Source of the DNA: Mycobacterium cookii
GTDB lineage: Bacteria; Actinomycetota; Actinomycetes; Mycobacteriales; Mycobacteriaceae
Direction: 5' to 3'
DNA length: 64,000 nucleotides
Assembly (NCBI RefSeq): GCF_010727945.1
Contig: NZ_AP022569.1
Location: 310,001 to 374,000 of the forward strand
The stretch's first letter is position 1. Every line of letters starts with the position of its first letter. The notes beneath the pieces were generated by a model that worked only from the letters and a program-made list of their open reading frames with translations, had not been told where the DNA came from and ran no database searches. Of the stretch, positions 1-8,576 are shown one piece after another. Position numbers and translations under genes: made by a program.

Positions 1-1
1 T

Positions 2-109
2 GGCAAGACCGGCGACTACGTGGTCATCCCTCCGCAACGGCACTCCCTGCAAGCAGTCGATGATTCGGTGGTCTTGCTGACCGTCTTCAAAAGCCTCCCT
101 TCGGTTTAG
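2..109 (+). CDS. Cupin-domain protein, C-terminal fragment (cut by window edge)
   Basis: Reading in frame from base 2 gives 35 residues ending at a TAG at 107-109, with no internal stop. The fragment contains IPPQRHSLQAVDDSVVLLTV, which looks like the last beta-strands of a small cupin barrel: a 'P..H.h.a.ed...ll.v' pattern with one histidine of the usual metal site. The upstream part lies outside the window, so substrate and full domain content are unknown. The next gene starts 4 bases after this stop on the same strand, so the two may be co-transcribed. The cupin assignment is inferred from a short stretch. Confidence 0.55.
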   Translation, partial: GKTGDYVVIPPQRHSLQAVDDSVVLLTVFKSLPSV

Positions 110-113
110 CCCG

Positions 114-1073
114 ATGTTGTCGACCCCATGGTCGCGGGCGATGGGCCTGACGGTGCCCGTCGTCAACGCCCCGATGGGCGGTGTCGCGGGCGGAAGGTTG
201 GCTGCGGCGGTGACGGCCGCTGGTGGTCTGGGCATGGTGGGCATGGGCAGCGCCGGGTCGACGTCCTCGCTGCACACTGAATTGCCTTATGTCAGTGGGA
301 CGTTCGGCATCGGCCTGGTGGACTGGGTGATCCGGCAGGAGCACGGCTTGTTCGATGCTGCGCTGGCCGCGCGGCCGGTGCTGATCTCGGTCAGCTTCGG
401 TACCGACCTGTCGTGGGTGAGCCGCGTGCACGACGCCGGAATCGCCGCCGCCACACAGGTTTACAGCAGTGACGAGGCGCGCCGCGCGCAAGACGCCGGA
501 GTCGACCTGCTGATTGCCCGCGGCAGCGAAGGTGGCGGGCACGGGGAGGCGACAATAGGTACCCTGCCGCTGCTGGCCGCGGTGCTGGACGCGGTGTCGG
601 TGCCGGTCCTGGCGGCGGGCGGTATCGCCTCGCCGCGCAGCCTCGCGGCGGTGCTGGCCGCCGGCGCGAGCGGCGCATGGCTCGGCACGGTCTTGTCGGC
701 TTCGGTGGAGGCGTTGACGACCGACGCCGGTCGCCGCGCGTTGGTCGCCGCACGAGAGTCCGACACCGTCAGCACCCGGGTGTTCGACATCGTTCGTCGT
801 CGACCGTGGGCCGAGCGATTCCCGTCGCGCGTGTTACGCAATGACTTCGTCGCACGGTGGAGCGGACATGAAGACGAGCTGGCCGACGATGCCGATGCCG
901 AGGCGGAGCTGAACGCCGCGGACGCCGCGGACGACAGGCGAACCGCACCGGTCGACGCGGGTCAGGGCGTCGGGAGCGTGACCGGCGTCGCGCCGGTGGG
1001 CGAAGTCATTGACCGGCTCTGCACCGGAGCGCACGAGTTGCTCGCCGGCTGGGGTCAGACAGCCCGCAGGTAG
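114..1073 (+). CDS. Nitronate monooxygenase-like FMN enzyme (2-nitropropane dioxygenase family)
   Basis: This 319-residue protein is a TIM-barrel flavoprotein of the NMO/2-nitropropane dioxygenase family, whose members oxidise alkyl nitronates or related small substrates using FMN. Visible signatures are the N-terminal NAPMGGVAGG (residues 18-27), the glycine-rich segment RGSEGGGHGE with His143 in the usual catalytic/FMN position, and the phosphate-binding AAGGIASPRSL followed by GASGAWLGT. Length is normal for the family. The ATG at 114 follows the preceding stop by 4 bases. An acidic, alanine-rich stretch near residues 255-275 looks like a lineage-specific insertion before the final helix. 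The gene ends 19 bases inside the convergent DUF1990 gene. The true substrate cannot be told from sequence. Confidence 0.85.
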   Translation: MLSTPWSRAMGLTVPVVNAPMGGVAGGRLAAAVTAAGGLGMVGMGSAGSTSSLHTELPYVSGTFGIGLVDWVIRQEHGLFDAALAARPVLISVSFGTDLSWVSRVHDAGIAAATQVYSSDEARRAQDAGVDLLIARGSEGGGHGEATIGTLPLLAAVLDAVSVPVLAAGGIASPRSLAAVLAAGASGAWLGTVLSASVEALTTDAGRRALVAARESDTVSTRVFDIVRRRPWAERFPSRVLRNDFVARWSGHEDELADDADAEAELNAADAADDRRTAPVDAGQGVGSVTGVAPVGEVIDRLCTGAHELLAGWGQTARR

Positions 1074-1552
1074 CGTTTGCCCATCACCCGCTGGAGCAGC
1101 ACGGTGAACGGTCCGCCGGCTTTGCTCCACCAGGTCGCGGGCCGAGAGAACGCGGTCACCTCGGCGTACACGGCGGAGGTGACCGGGTCGTGGCGCACCA
1201 CGAACCGCTCCTCACCGGACTCGGGATGGCCGGACAGCGTGCCGTACGCGAATCCCCGCATGTGCGGCTCGTCGATCACGTAGACGACCCGGCACGGGGC
1301 CTTGATGAAGCCGACCTTCACCACGACAACCGTGCCGACGGTGACCACGTCGCTGGTGGCCTGTACGCCGAGTCCGGCGCCGCGCTGCATGCCCCAGTGC
1401 ATCACCGAGTCGGCGGCCTCGTCGAAACGAAGCTGCCCCATACCGATGTGTGCCGAGTAGCCCATGTGCTTGTATCCCGGAGGCATCGGGCCTGCTGTCG
1501 CGCCCACCTCCGGATAGGTCAGTGGGAGCAGGGCGATCGTTTGCAAATCCAC
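1055..1552 (-). CDS. DUF1990 family protein
   Basis: The 165-residue product shows the DUF1990 pattern: GYKHMGYSAHIGMG near the N-terminus, a central RVVYVIDEPHMRGFAYGTL, then HPESGEERFVV and a C-terminal AFSRPATWW followed by YLRAV. DUF1990 proteins have no established function. The fold is thought to resemble START/lipocalin-like ligand-binding domains, but that is family-level inference. The gene is convergent with the NMO-like gene (3' ends overlap by 19 bases) and divergent from the aldo/keto reductase, with only 59 bases between the two start codons. It may therefore share a divergent promoter region with the reductase. Confidence 0.85.
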   Translation of the reverse strand: MDLQTIALLPLTYPEVGATAGPMPPGYKHMGYSAHIGMGQLRFDEAADSVMHWGMQRGAGLGVQATSDVVTVGTVVVVKVGFIKAPCRVVYVIDEPHMRGFAYGTLSGHPESGEERFVVRHDPVTSAVYAEVTAFSRPATWWSKAGGPFTVLLQRVMGKRYLRAV

Positions 1553-1611
1553 CGTTTCAGCTTGCCACGCGAATGTGGCCGGCTCTCGCGGGCCGGCGTA
1601 CGGTCGGCGTT

Positions 1612-2490
1612 GTGACTACCCAAGCTCCCGCTCACGCGTCCGGAACCTTCACTCTCGGGGGCGATCTCACAATCAACCGACTCGGCTACGGCGCGATGCG
1701 CCTGACCGGCAAGGGTGTGTGGGGCCCGCCCGCCGACCGCGACGAAGCCGTTCGGGTGTTGCGGCGCGCGGTCGACCTCGGCGTCAACTTCATCGATACC
1801 GCCAATTCCTACGGTCCCTATTACGCCGAGGAGATCATTCGGGAGGCGCTGCACCCCTACGACGGGCTGGTCATCGCGACCAAGGCGGGACTGCTGCGCA
1901 CCGGGCCCGACGTGTGGATTCCGCTGGGATTTCCCGCTTACCTGCGCCAGGAAGCCGAGCTCAGCCTGCGGCGGCTCGGCGTCGACACCATCGACCTGTT
2001 TCAGCTGCACCGCATCGACGACAAATTCCCGCTGGAAGACCAGATCGGCGAGCTGGTGAAGCTGCAGCAGGAAGGCAAGATCCGCCACATCGGTCTGTCC
2101 GAAGTCAACGTCGACCAGCTGCACGCGGCACAAAAGATCACCCAGATCGTGTCGGTGCAAAACCTGTACAACCTGACCAACCGCAGCGCGGAAAAGCTCT
2201 TGGACGACGTGACCGAGCAGGGCATCGGTTTCATCCCCTGGTTCCCGCTGGCTGCAGGTCCGCTCGCGGCTCCTGACGGCCCGCTGGCCAAGCTCGGCGC
2301 CGAGCACGGCCACGCGACGCCCTCACAGCTGGCGCTGGCGTGGCTGCTCAAACGTTCACCGGTCGTCCTGCCGATTCCGGGGACCTCGAGTGTGGCCCAC
2401 CTGGAGGAGAACGTGGCCGCCGCCGAGATCGAGCTCAGCGACGACGAGTTCGACAAGCTGAGCGCGCTCGGCGAGCAACAGCAGAACTAG
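1612..2490 (+). CDS. Aldo/keto reductase
   Basis: This 292-residue NAD(P)H-dependent oxidoreductase of the AKR superfamily is a TIM barrel. All four catalytic residues are visible when read from the GTG at 1612: Asp62 and Tyr67 in FIDTANSYG, Lys91 in IATKAG and His133 in LFQLHRID. The cofactor-phosphate region near the C-terminus reads LPIPGTSSVAHLEENVAA. An ATG further upstream (1450) would add 54 low-complexity residues overlapping the divergent DUF1990 gene, so the GTG giving VTTQAPAHASGTF is preferred. Six bases separate its stop from the next thioesterase gene, suggesting a two-gene transcript. The substrate is unknown. Confidence 0.9.
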   Translation: MTTQAPAHASGTFTLGGDLTINRLGYGAMRLTGKGVWGPPADRDEAVRVLRRAVDLGVNFIDTANSYGPYYAEEIIREALHPYDGLVIATKAGLLRTGPDVWIPLGFPAYLRQEAELSLRRLGVDTIDLFQLHRIDDKFPLEDQIGELVKLQQEGKIRHIGLSEVNVDQLHAAQKITQIVSVQNLYNLTNRSAEKLLDDVTEQGIGFIPWFPLAAGPLAAPDGPLAKLGAEHGHATPSQLALAWLLKRSPVVLPIPGTSSVAHLEENVAAAEIELSDDEFDKLSALGEQQQN

Positions 2491-2496
2491 GCCGAC

Positions 2497-3144
2497 GTGC
2501 CCCGGGCATACGGTGTCCTGGTGGCAAGCGAAGACATCCGGCATCCCGGCGGCGGATTCAACCCGCCCGAACCGACGGTCAAGGGCGGACCGGACTACGG
2601 ACGGTTCATCGACGGTGTCCGCCGATTGCAGGACCACGCCCGCGCCGTCGACGCGCCGGACGAGGTGATCACCGAGGCCGCCGATCTGCTGGACAAGGTC
2701 TCGACACTCTTGACGCCGTTCGACAGCGACGAATGGTCGTCTCCGTCGGGCCGCCGGATGGATCTGCCGGTGCGGGGCAACATCTTGACTGTCCCGATGT
2801 CTGCCCGCAAGACCGACGACGGTCGTATCGAGGGCTGGGCCCGGTTCGCGCGTTTTCACCTGGGCCGCAACGGCGCCGTGCACGGCGGGTCGATCGGCAT
2901 GTTGTTCGACACCGTGTTGGGTCTGACGTCGTCGGTGCTCACCGGCGGTCCCCGACAACGCACCGCCTACCTTCACGTCAACTATCGCCAGATCGTGCCG
3001 ATCGAGAAGAAGCTGCAGATCGACGCCGCCGTGGACCGGGTCGACGGCCGCAAGATCTTCGTCTCCGGCCGCTTGAGCGACGGGGATAGCGTGCTGACCG
3101 ACGCCGAGGCGCTGTTCGTTCTCCTCAAACCGGGCCAGCCCTAA
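2497..3144 (+). CDS. PaaI-type hotdog-fold thioesterase
   Basis: The 215-residue protein has a C-terminal hotdog domain of the PaaI/4HBT superfamily. The hallmark segment GAVHGGSIGMLFDTVLG (about residues 128-144) carries the HGG motif and the following acidic Asp that act in acyl-CoA thioesterases. The strand RTAYLHVNYRQIVPI follows, and the end is a typical DAEALFVLL. The N-terminal 85 residues are a helical extension that contains a proline-rich start. GTG at 2497 is the first start after the reductase stop. Known relatives hydrolyse acyl- or aryl-acyl-CoA esters; no specific substrate can be assigned. It precedes thrS by 64 bases, so the two are probably independent. Confidence 0.85.
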   Translation: MPRAYGVLVASEDIRHPGGGFNPPEPTVKGGPDYGRFIDGVRRLQDHARAVDAPDEVITEAADLLDKVSTLLTPFDSDEWSSPSGRRMDLPVRGNILTVPMSARKTDDGRIEGWARFARFHLGRNGAVHGGSIGMLFDTVLGLTSSVLTGGPRQRTAYLHVNYRQIVPIEKKLQIDAAVDRVDGRKIFVSGRLSDGDSVLTDAEALFVLLKPGQP

Positions 3145-3208
3145 GGCTGCAAGCTTGCGTCATACCCGCCCCGATAGCATGGTCGGGTCTGTTTGACATC
3201 CGAAAAGC

Positions 3209-5278
3209 ATGGAGACCGCGTCGATGACCGCCCCCGCACACCCCGCCCCAGCAGCACCTATCCGGGTGCCGGCCGGGACGACGGCGGCGGCCGCGATCCG
3301 CGAAGCCGGACTGCCGGGCCGCGGCGCCCCTGACGCGATCGTGGTGATCCGCGACGCCGACGGGAAACTGCGTGACCTCAGTTGGATTCCCGACACGGAC
3401 ACCGACGTCACCCCGGTGGCGGCCGACACCGACGACGGGCGCAGCGTCATCCGGCACTCGGCCGCCCACGTGCTGGCTCAGGCGGTGCAGGACCTCTTCC
3501 CGGACGCCAAGCTCGGCATCGGCCCGCCGATCACCGACGGCTTCTACTACGACTTCGACGTGGCGGAGCCGTTCACGCCGGAAGACTTGGACAAGCTGGA
3601 AAAGCGGATGCGCCAGATCGTCAAGGACGGTCAGCTTTTCGACCGGCGGGTCTATGCGTCCAAAGACCAGGCCCGTACCGAGTTAGCCAGTGAGCCTTAC
3701 AAACTCGAACTCGTCGACGACAAATCCGGGGACGCCGACATCATGGAGGTCGGCGGTGACGAACTCACCGCCTACGACAACCTCAATCCCCGCACCCGCG
3801 AACGTGTTTGGGGGGACCTGTGCCGCGGGCCGCACATCCCGACCACCAAGCACATCCCAGCGTTCAAGTTGACCCGCAGCTCGGCGGCTTATTGGCGGGG
3901 AGACCAGAACAACGCGAGCCTGCAACGCATCTACGGCACCGCATGGGAAACGCAGGAAGCTCTCGACAAGCACCTCGAGCTGATCGCCGAAGCTCAGCGT
4001 CGTGACCACCGCAAGCTGGGCGTCGAGCTGGACCTGTTCAGCTTCCCCGACGAGATCGGTTCGGGGCTGGCGGTTTTCCATCCCAAGGGCGGCATCATCC
4101 GTCGTGAGCTCGAGGAGTACTCGCGGCGCGCACACGAGCGGGCGGGCTACGAGTTCGTCAACACCCCGCACATCACCAAAGAACAGCTGTACGTCACGTC
4201 CGGCCACCTGGAGTGGTACGCCGACGGCATGTACCCGCCGATGCATCTCGATGCCGAATTCAACGAAGACGGCACGGTGCGCAAACCCGGCCAGAACTAC
4301 TACCTCAAGCCGATGAACTGTCCCATGCATCATTTGATCTATCGGTCGCGGGGACGGTCGTATCGCGAGCTTCCGTTGCGGCTCTTCGAATTTGGCAGCG
4401 TCTATCGCTATGAGAAATCCGGCGTGATCCACGGTCTGACCCGGGTGCGCGGCATGACCCAGGACGACGCGCACATCTACTGCACGCGAGAGCAGATGCG
4501 CGACGAGTTGACCTCGGTGTTGCGGTTCGTGCTCGACCTGTTGGCCGACTACGGCCTCGACGACTACTACCTGGAGCTGTCCACCAAGGACCCGGAGAAA
4601 TACGTCGGCTCCGACGAGGTGTGGGAAGAGGCCACCCAGATCTTGCAAGAAGTCGGCGAGGCTTCCGGCTTGCAACTGGTGCCCGACCCGGGCGGCGCGG
4701 CCTTCTACGGACCGAAGATCTCGGTGCAGGTCAAGGATGCGCTGGGCCGCAGTTGGCAGATGTCTACGTTGCAAGTCGATTTCAACATGCCCGATCGATT
4801 CGAGCTGGAATACACCGCCGGCGACGGCTCGCGGCAACGGCCGGTGCTGATTCACCGTGCGCTGTTCGGCTCGATCGAGCGGTTCTTCGGTATTCTCACC
4901 GAGCACTACGCCGGGGCATTCCCGGCCTGGCTGGCCCCGGTTCAGGTGGTCGGCATCCCGGTCGCCGACGAACATATCGGATATCTGGAAGATGTTGCCG
5001 CGCAGCTCAAGTCGCACGGTATACGATCCGAAGTCGACGGCAGTGACGACCGGATGGCGAAGAAGATCGTGCACCACACCAATCAGAAGGTGCCGTTCAT
5101 GCTGCTGGCCGGCGACCGCGACGTCGAGGCCGGCGCGGTGAGTTTCCGGTTCGGTGATCGCACCCAGATCAACGGAGTTCCGCGCGACGAGGCGGTCGCC
5201 GCGATCGCGCAGTGGGTCGCCGATCGCGAAAACGCTGTGCCCACTGCCGATTTGATCAAGGTGACCACCCGTGGCTGA
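3209..5278 (+). CDS. thrS: Threonyl-tRNA synthetase
   Basis: This 689-residue class II aminoacyl-tRNA synthetase charges tRNA-Thr. Domains in order are TGS (about 18-75), the SAD/editing domain starting at [11 protein letters not shown] (HxxxH-type metal ligands), the class II catalytic core and a C-terminal anticodon-binding domain. Cys371 in KPMNCPMHH is the first zinc ligand of the active site. Motif 2 is [13 protein letters not shown] with [12 protein letters not shown], and motif 3 is [18 protein letters not shown] at 3209 is used; an in-frame ATG five codons later is an equally plausible start. The stop overlaps the next start by 8 bases (GTG at 5271), so thrS heads the downstream HIT-pgsA-pimA run. 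A leader of about 60 bases upstream shows no recognisable T-box. Confidence 0.97.
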   Translation: METASMTAPAHPAPAAPIRVPAGTTAAAAIREAGLPGRGAPDAIVVIRDADGKLRDLSWIPDTDTDVTPVAADTDDGRSVIRHSAAHVLAQAVQDLFPDAKLGIGPPITDGFYYDFDVAEPFTPEDLDKLEKRMRQIVKDGQLFDRRVYASKDQARTELASEPYKLELVDDKSGDADIMEVGGDELTAYDNLNPRTRERVWGDLCRGPHIPTTKHIPAFKLTRSSAAYWRGDQNNASLQRIYGTAWETQEALDKHLELIAEAQRRDHRKLGVELDLFSFPDEIGSGLAVFHPKGGIIRRELEEYSRRAHERAGYEFVNTPHITKEQLYVTSGHLEWYADGMYPPMHLDAEFNEDGTVRKPGQNYYLKPMNCPMHHLIYRSRGRSYRELPLRLFEFGSVYRYEKSGVIHGLTRVRGMTQDDAHIYCTREQMRDELTSVLRFVLDLLADYGLDDYYLELSTKDPEKYVGSDEVWEEATQILQEVGEASGLQLVPDPGGAAFYGPKISVQVKDALGRSWQMSTLQVDFNMPDRFELEYTAGDGSRQRPVLIHRALFGSIERFFGILTEHYAGAFPAWLAPVQVVGIPVADEHIGYLEDVAAQLKSHGIRSEVDGSDDRMAKKIVHHTNQKVPFMLLAGDRDVEAGAVSFRFGDRTQINGVPRDEAVAAIAQWVADRENAVPTADLIKVTTRG

Positions 5279-5837
5279 CGACGAGTCGATCGTCGACGAG
5301 TCGATCGTAGACAGAGGAGTGGGCGAAGCCGATCACCTGCAGCGGTTGTGGACGCCGTACCGGATGAGCTACCTCGCCGAAGGGCCGCTGAAGCAGGACA
5401 CCACCGACAAAGACCAGCCCTTCACCGACATCCCGCAACTGTCCGATGAAGACGGGCTGGTCGTGGCCCGCGGCGAACTCGTCTACGCCGTGCTCAACCT
5501 CTACCCGTACAACCCGGGCCATCTGATGGTGGTGCCCTACCGCCGGCTCTCCGAACTCGAGGATCTGACCGAGGCGGAGAGCAGCGAGCTGATGGCGTTC
5601 ATCCAGAAGGCAATTCGGGTCATCAAGAGCGTGTCACGCCCGCACGGCTTCAACGTCGGCGTCAACCTCGGCCACTCGGCGGGTGGCTCGCTGGCCGAGC
5701 ATCTGCACGTACATGTCGTGCCGCGGTGGGGTGGCGACGCGAACTTCATCACGATCATCGGCGATTCCAAGGTCATTCCGCAGTTGCTGCGCGACACCCG
5801 TCGCCTGCTGGCCACCGAGTGGGCTCGGCAGTCATGA
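5271..5837 (+). CDS. HIT-family Ap4A phosphorylase-like protein
   Basis: This 188-residue HIT (histidine triad) protein carries the catalytic triad in [10 protein letters not shown] (about residues 144-153) and the earlier [13 protein letters not shown] segment. Its orthologue Rv2613c has been characterised as a diadenosine tetraphosphate phosphorylase, so Ap4A breakdown is the likely role. The position directly after thrS fits, because aminoacyl-tRNA synthetases make Ap4A as a by-product. The GTG start overlaps the thrS stop by 8 bases and the stop shares ATGA with pgsA. The N-terminus begins with a short internal duplication, [11 protein letters not shown], produced by a tandem DNA repeat at 5281-5313, in a tail that looks poorly conserved. 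Confidence 0.9.
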   Translation: MADDESIVDESIVDRGVGEADHLQRLWTPYRMSYLAEGPLKQDTTDKDQPFTDIPQLSDEDGLVVARGELVYAVLNLYPYNPGHLMVVPYRRLSELEDLTEAESSELMAFIQKAIRVIKSVSRPHGFNVGVNLGHSAGGSLAEHLHVHVVPRWGGDANFITIIGDSKVIPQLLRDTRRLLATEWARQS

Positions 5838-6508
5838 GCAAGCTGTTGTCCCGCGAGGGCGTCGCCCGAGTCACCGGACCGGTGGCGCGGGCATTCCTGC
5901 ACGCGGGCTTCACCGCCGACGGGGTCACCATCATCGCCACCGCCGCCGCGGTGCTGGGCGCCCTGACGCTGTTTCCGACCGGCCGACTGTTCGCCGGCAC
6001 GTTGGTGATCTGGTTCTTCGTGATGTTCGACCTCATCGACGGGGCGATGGCGCGAGAAAGCGGCGGCGGCACCCGATTTGGCGCCGTGCTCGATGCCACC
6101 TGCGACCGCGTCAGTGACGGCGCGGTGTTCTGCGGGCTGGCATGGTGGGCGGCGTTCGGCCTGGGCAGCCGGCCGCTGGTGGTGGCGACGCTGATCTGCC
6201 TGGTCACCTCACAGGTCATCTCCTACATCAAGGCACGCGCCGAAGCCAGCGGACTGCGCGGCGACGGTGGATTCATCGAGCGTCCAGAGCGATTGATCAT
6301 CGTGCTCGTCGGGGCGGGGCTGTCGGACCTGCCGTTCTATCCGTTGCCGTTGGCGCTGCCCGGCGCGATGTGGTTACTCGCCGTGGCCAGCACCATCACC
6401 TGCGCTCAGCGGCTGCGCACCGTGCGGCATTCACCGGACGCGGCCAACCCCCTGGAAGGAACGCCGCCGCACGGTAAGCCGGCCTCGCCGGGAGATAGCC
6501 AGCCGTGA
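5834..6508 (+). CDS. pgsA: Phosphatidylinositol phosphate synthase (CDP-alcohol phosphatidyltransferase)
   Basis: The 224-residue integral membrane enzyme condenses CDP-diacylglycerol with inositol phosphate, the entry step to phosphatidylinositol, PIMs and lipoarabinomannan. The full CDP-alcohol phosphotransferase signature is present: Asp66-x2-Asp69-Gly70-x2-Ala73-Arg74, then Gly83, Asp87 and Asp91. About six hydrophobic helices can be seen. ATG at 5834 overlaps the HIT stop as ATGA; a longer frame starting at 5726 would run deep into the HIT gene and is rejected. The C-terminal 30 residues are proline- and glycine-rich and look disordered. Its stop overlaps the acyltransferase GTG (GTGA), indicating translational coupling through the operon. 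Confidence 0.95.
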   Translation: MSKLLSREGVARVTGPVARAFLHAGFTADGVTIIATAAAVLGALTLFPTGRLFAGTLVIWFFVMFDLIDGAMARESGGGTRFGAVLDATCDRVSDGAVFCGLAWWAAFGLGSRPLVVATLICLVTSQVISYIKARAEASGLRGDGGFIERPERLIIVLVGAGLSDLPFYPLPLALPGAMWLLAVASTITCAQRLRTVRHSPDAANPLEGTPPHGKPASPGDSQP

Positions 6509-7452
6509 TCGTGCCGGCCGGTCTGAAACTGCCTGGGGTCGGTGATCTTTCGCTGGGCGGCCGGATGACCGACTGGGGCTACGCCACCGGGTGGCGACTG
6601 GTGCGGGCGATGCCGGAATTCGCCGCGCGCAACGTCTTTGACGCCGGTGCGCTCTATGCGTCGCGCAACGGCGGACCGGACCAACTGCGCAAGAACCTTG
6701 CGCGCGTCATCGGCGTTGCGCCGAAAGAGGTCCCGGGCAGTCTGATGCGCGCGTCGCTGGAGTCCTACGCCCGCTACTGGCGGGAGGCGTTCCGGCTGCC
6801 GTCGATGGATCATCGCCGGCTCGGCGAGCGCCTCGCCAAACTCGTCGAAGGTCGAGAGCATGTCGACGCGGCGCTGGCAGACGGCCGCGGCGCGGTGATG
6901 GCGCTGCCGCACAGCGGGAATTGGGACATGGCCGGAGTGTGGTTCGTCCAGGCGTACGGCAGATTCACCACCGTCGCCGAACGGCTCAAGCCCGAGTCGC
7001 TGTACCGGCGGTTCATCGAATACCGGGAAAGCCTCGGATTCGAGGTGATTCCGCTGTCCGGCGGCGAGCAACCGCCGTTTCCATTGCTCGGCCAGCGGCT
7101 CCGGGACAACAAGCTCGTGTGTCTGATGGCCGAGCGCGACCTGAGCCGCACCGGAGTACAGGTCGACTTCTTCGGCGAACCGACCAGGATGCCCGCCGGT
7201 CCGGCGAAGCTGGCGATCACTACCGGGGCGGCACTAGTGCCCGTGCATTGCTGGTACGACGGCGACGACTGCCGAATCAAGTTCTACCCGCCGCTGGACT
7301 GCAGCAGCGGCGACGTCGGTGCCGTCACCCAGGCGCTGGCCGATGTGTTCGCGCGCAACATCGCCGAGCACCCCGCCGACTGGCACATGCTCCAGCCGCA
7401 GTGGCTCGCCGATCTGTCGCAGGAGCGACGCGCGCGACTGGCGGAGACCTGA
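6505..7452 (+). CDS. patA: Phosphatidylinositol mannoside acyltransferase
   Basis: This 315-residue peripheral membrane acyltransferase of the LpxL/HtrB-like family attaches palmitate to the mannose of PIM1/PIM2 in mycobacteria (PatA, Rv2611c). The catalytic H-x4-D motif is HSGNWD (His136-Asp141), preceded by GAVMALP. Other conserved segments are VAERLKPESLYRRF, LMAERDLSRTG and FFGEPTRMPAGPAKLA. GTG at 6505 overlaps the pgsA stop, and the TGA stop shares one base with the pimA ATG (TGATG). A later in-frame ATG at residue 22 is possible but would break the coupling. The position between pgsA and pimA matches the conserved PIM operon exactly. Confidence 0.95.
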   Translation: MIVPAGLKLPGVGDLSLGGRMTDWGYATGWRLVRAMPEFAARNVFDAGALYASRNGGPDQLRKNLARVIGVAPKEVPGSLMRASLESYARYWREAFRLPSMDHRRLGERLAKLVEGREHVDAALADGRGAVMALPHSGNWDMAGVWFVQAYGRFTTVAERLKPESLYRRFIEYRESLGFEVIPLSGGEQPPFPLLGQRLRDNKLVCLMAERDLSRTGVQVDFFGEPTRMPAGPAKLAITTGAALVPVHCWYDGDDCRIKFYPPLDCSSGDVGAVTQALADVFARNIAEHPADWHMLQPQWLADLSQERRARLAET

Positions 7453-8576
7453 TGCGAATCGGGATGGTGTGTCCGTACTCCTTCGACGTACCCGGCGGCG
7501 TGCAGTCGCACGTGCTACAACTCGCCGAGGCAATGCGCGAACGCGGCAACGAGGTCAGCGTGCTGGCGCCGTCGTCGCCGCATGTCAAATTGCCCGAGTT
7601 CGTCGTCTCGGCCGGCCGGGCAGTGCCGATTCCCTACAACGGCTCGGTCGCCCGCTTGCAGATCAGCCCGAGCGTGCACGGCAAGGTCAGGCGCTGGCTG
7701 GCCGAGGGCGACTTCGACGTGCTGCATCTGCACGAACCCAACGCACCGAGCGTGTCGATGTGGGCGCTGCGGATCGCCGAGGGTCCCATCGTGGCCACCT
7801 TTCACACCTCGACCACCAAATCGCTGACGCTCTCGGTGGTTCAGGGCCTACTGCGGCCCATGCAGGAGAAGATCGTCGGCCGCATCGCCGTGTCCGACTT
7901 GGCCCGACGCTGGCAGATGGAAGCGCTGGGCTCCGACGCGGTGGAGATTCCCAACGGTGTCGACGTGGCGTCTTTCGAATCGGCGCCGCTGATGCCGGGC
8001 TATCCACGCCCAGGCAAGACCGTGCTCTTTCTCGGCCGCTACGACGAACCGCGCAAAGGCATGGCCGTGCTCGCCGACGCGCTGCCGGTGCTCGTCGAGC
8101 GTTTCCCCGGGCTGCAGGTGCTGATCGTCGGTCGCGGCAGCGAAGACGAGTTGCGGACCAAGGTCGGCAGGTTGGCCGGGCACCTGCGTTTCCTGGGTCT
8201 GGTCGACGACGCCGCCAAGGCGTCGGCGCTGCGCAGTGCTGATGTCTACTGCGCGCCGCACACCGGCGGGGAAAGCTTCGGCATCGTGCTCGTCGAGGCG
8301 ATGGCAGCCGGCACTCCTGTGGTGGCCAGCGATCTGCATGCGTTCCGGCAGGTGCTGCGGGACGGAGAGGCCGGACGACTGGTGGCCGTCGACGACAGCG
8401 CCGCGCTGGCCGCCGGGCTGATCGCGGTGCTGGAGAACGACGCGCTCGCCAAGCGCTACGCCGCGGCCGGCTCCGAGGCGGTGCGCCGCTACGACTGGTC
8501 GGTGGTGGCCAACCAGATCATGCGCGTCTACGAGACGGTCGCCGTGGCCGGCAGCAAGGTCGAGGTGGCCAGTTGA
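7452..8576 (+). CDS. pimA: Phosphatidylinositol alpha-mannosyltransferase
   Basis: The 374-residue GT4-family, GT-B-fold glycosyltransferase transfers mannose from GDP-mannose to the 2-position of phosphatidylinositol at the inner leaflet of the plasma membrane. It shows the N-terminal acceptor loop PYSFDVPGGVQSH, HLHEPNAPS, the amphipathic basic segment around LRPMQEKIVGRI, the linker NGVDV, and the EX7E motif with Glu274 and Glu282 in GGESFGIVLVE. ATG at 7452 follows the acyltransferase stop by a one-base overlap; a longer frame from 6921 lies inside the acyltransferase gene and is an artefact. Length is close to the characterised mycobacterial enzymes. Confidence 0.97.
   Translation: MRIGMVCPYSFDVPGGVQSHVLQLAEAMRERGNEVSVLAPSSPHVKLPEFVVSAGRAVPIPYNGSVARLQISPSVHGKVRRWLAEGDFDVLHLHEPNAPSVSMWALRIAEGPIVATFHTSTTKSLTLSVVQGLLRPMQEKIVGRIAVSDLARRWQMEALGSDAVEIPNGVDVASFESAPLMPGYPRPGKTVLFLGRYDEPRKGMAVLADALPVLVERFPGLQVLIVGRGSEDELRTKVGRLAGHLRFLGLVDDAAKASALRSADVYCAPHTGGESFGIVLVEAMAAGTPVVASDLHAFRQVLRDGEAGRLVAVDDSAALAAGLIAVLENDALAKRYAAAGSEAVRRYDWSVVANQIMRVYETVAVAGSKVEVAS

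Noticed and set aside
3145..3208. Possible T-box or riboswitch before thrS
   Set aside because: The leader is only about 64 bases and shows no specifier-loop or T-box consensus.
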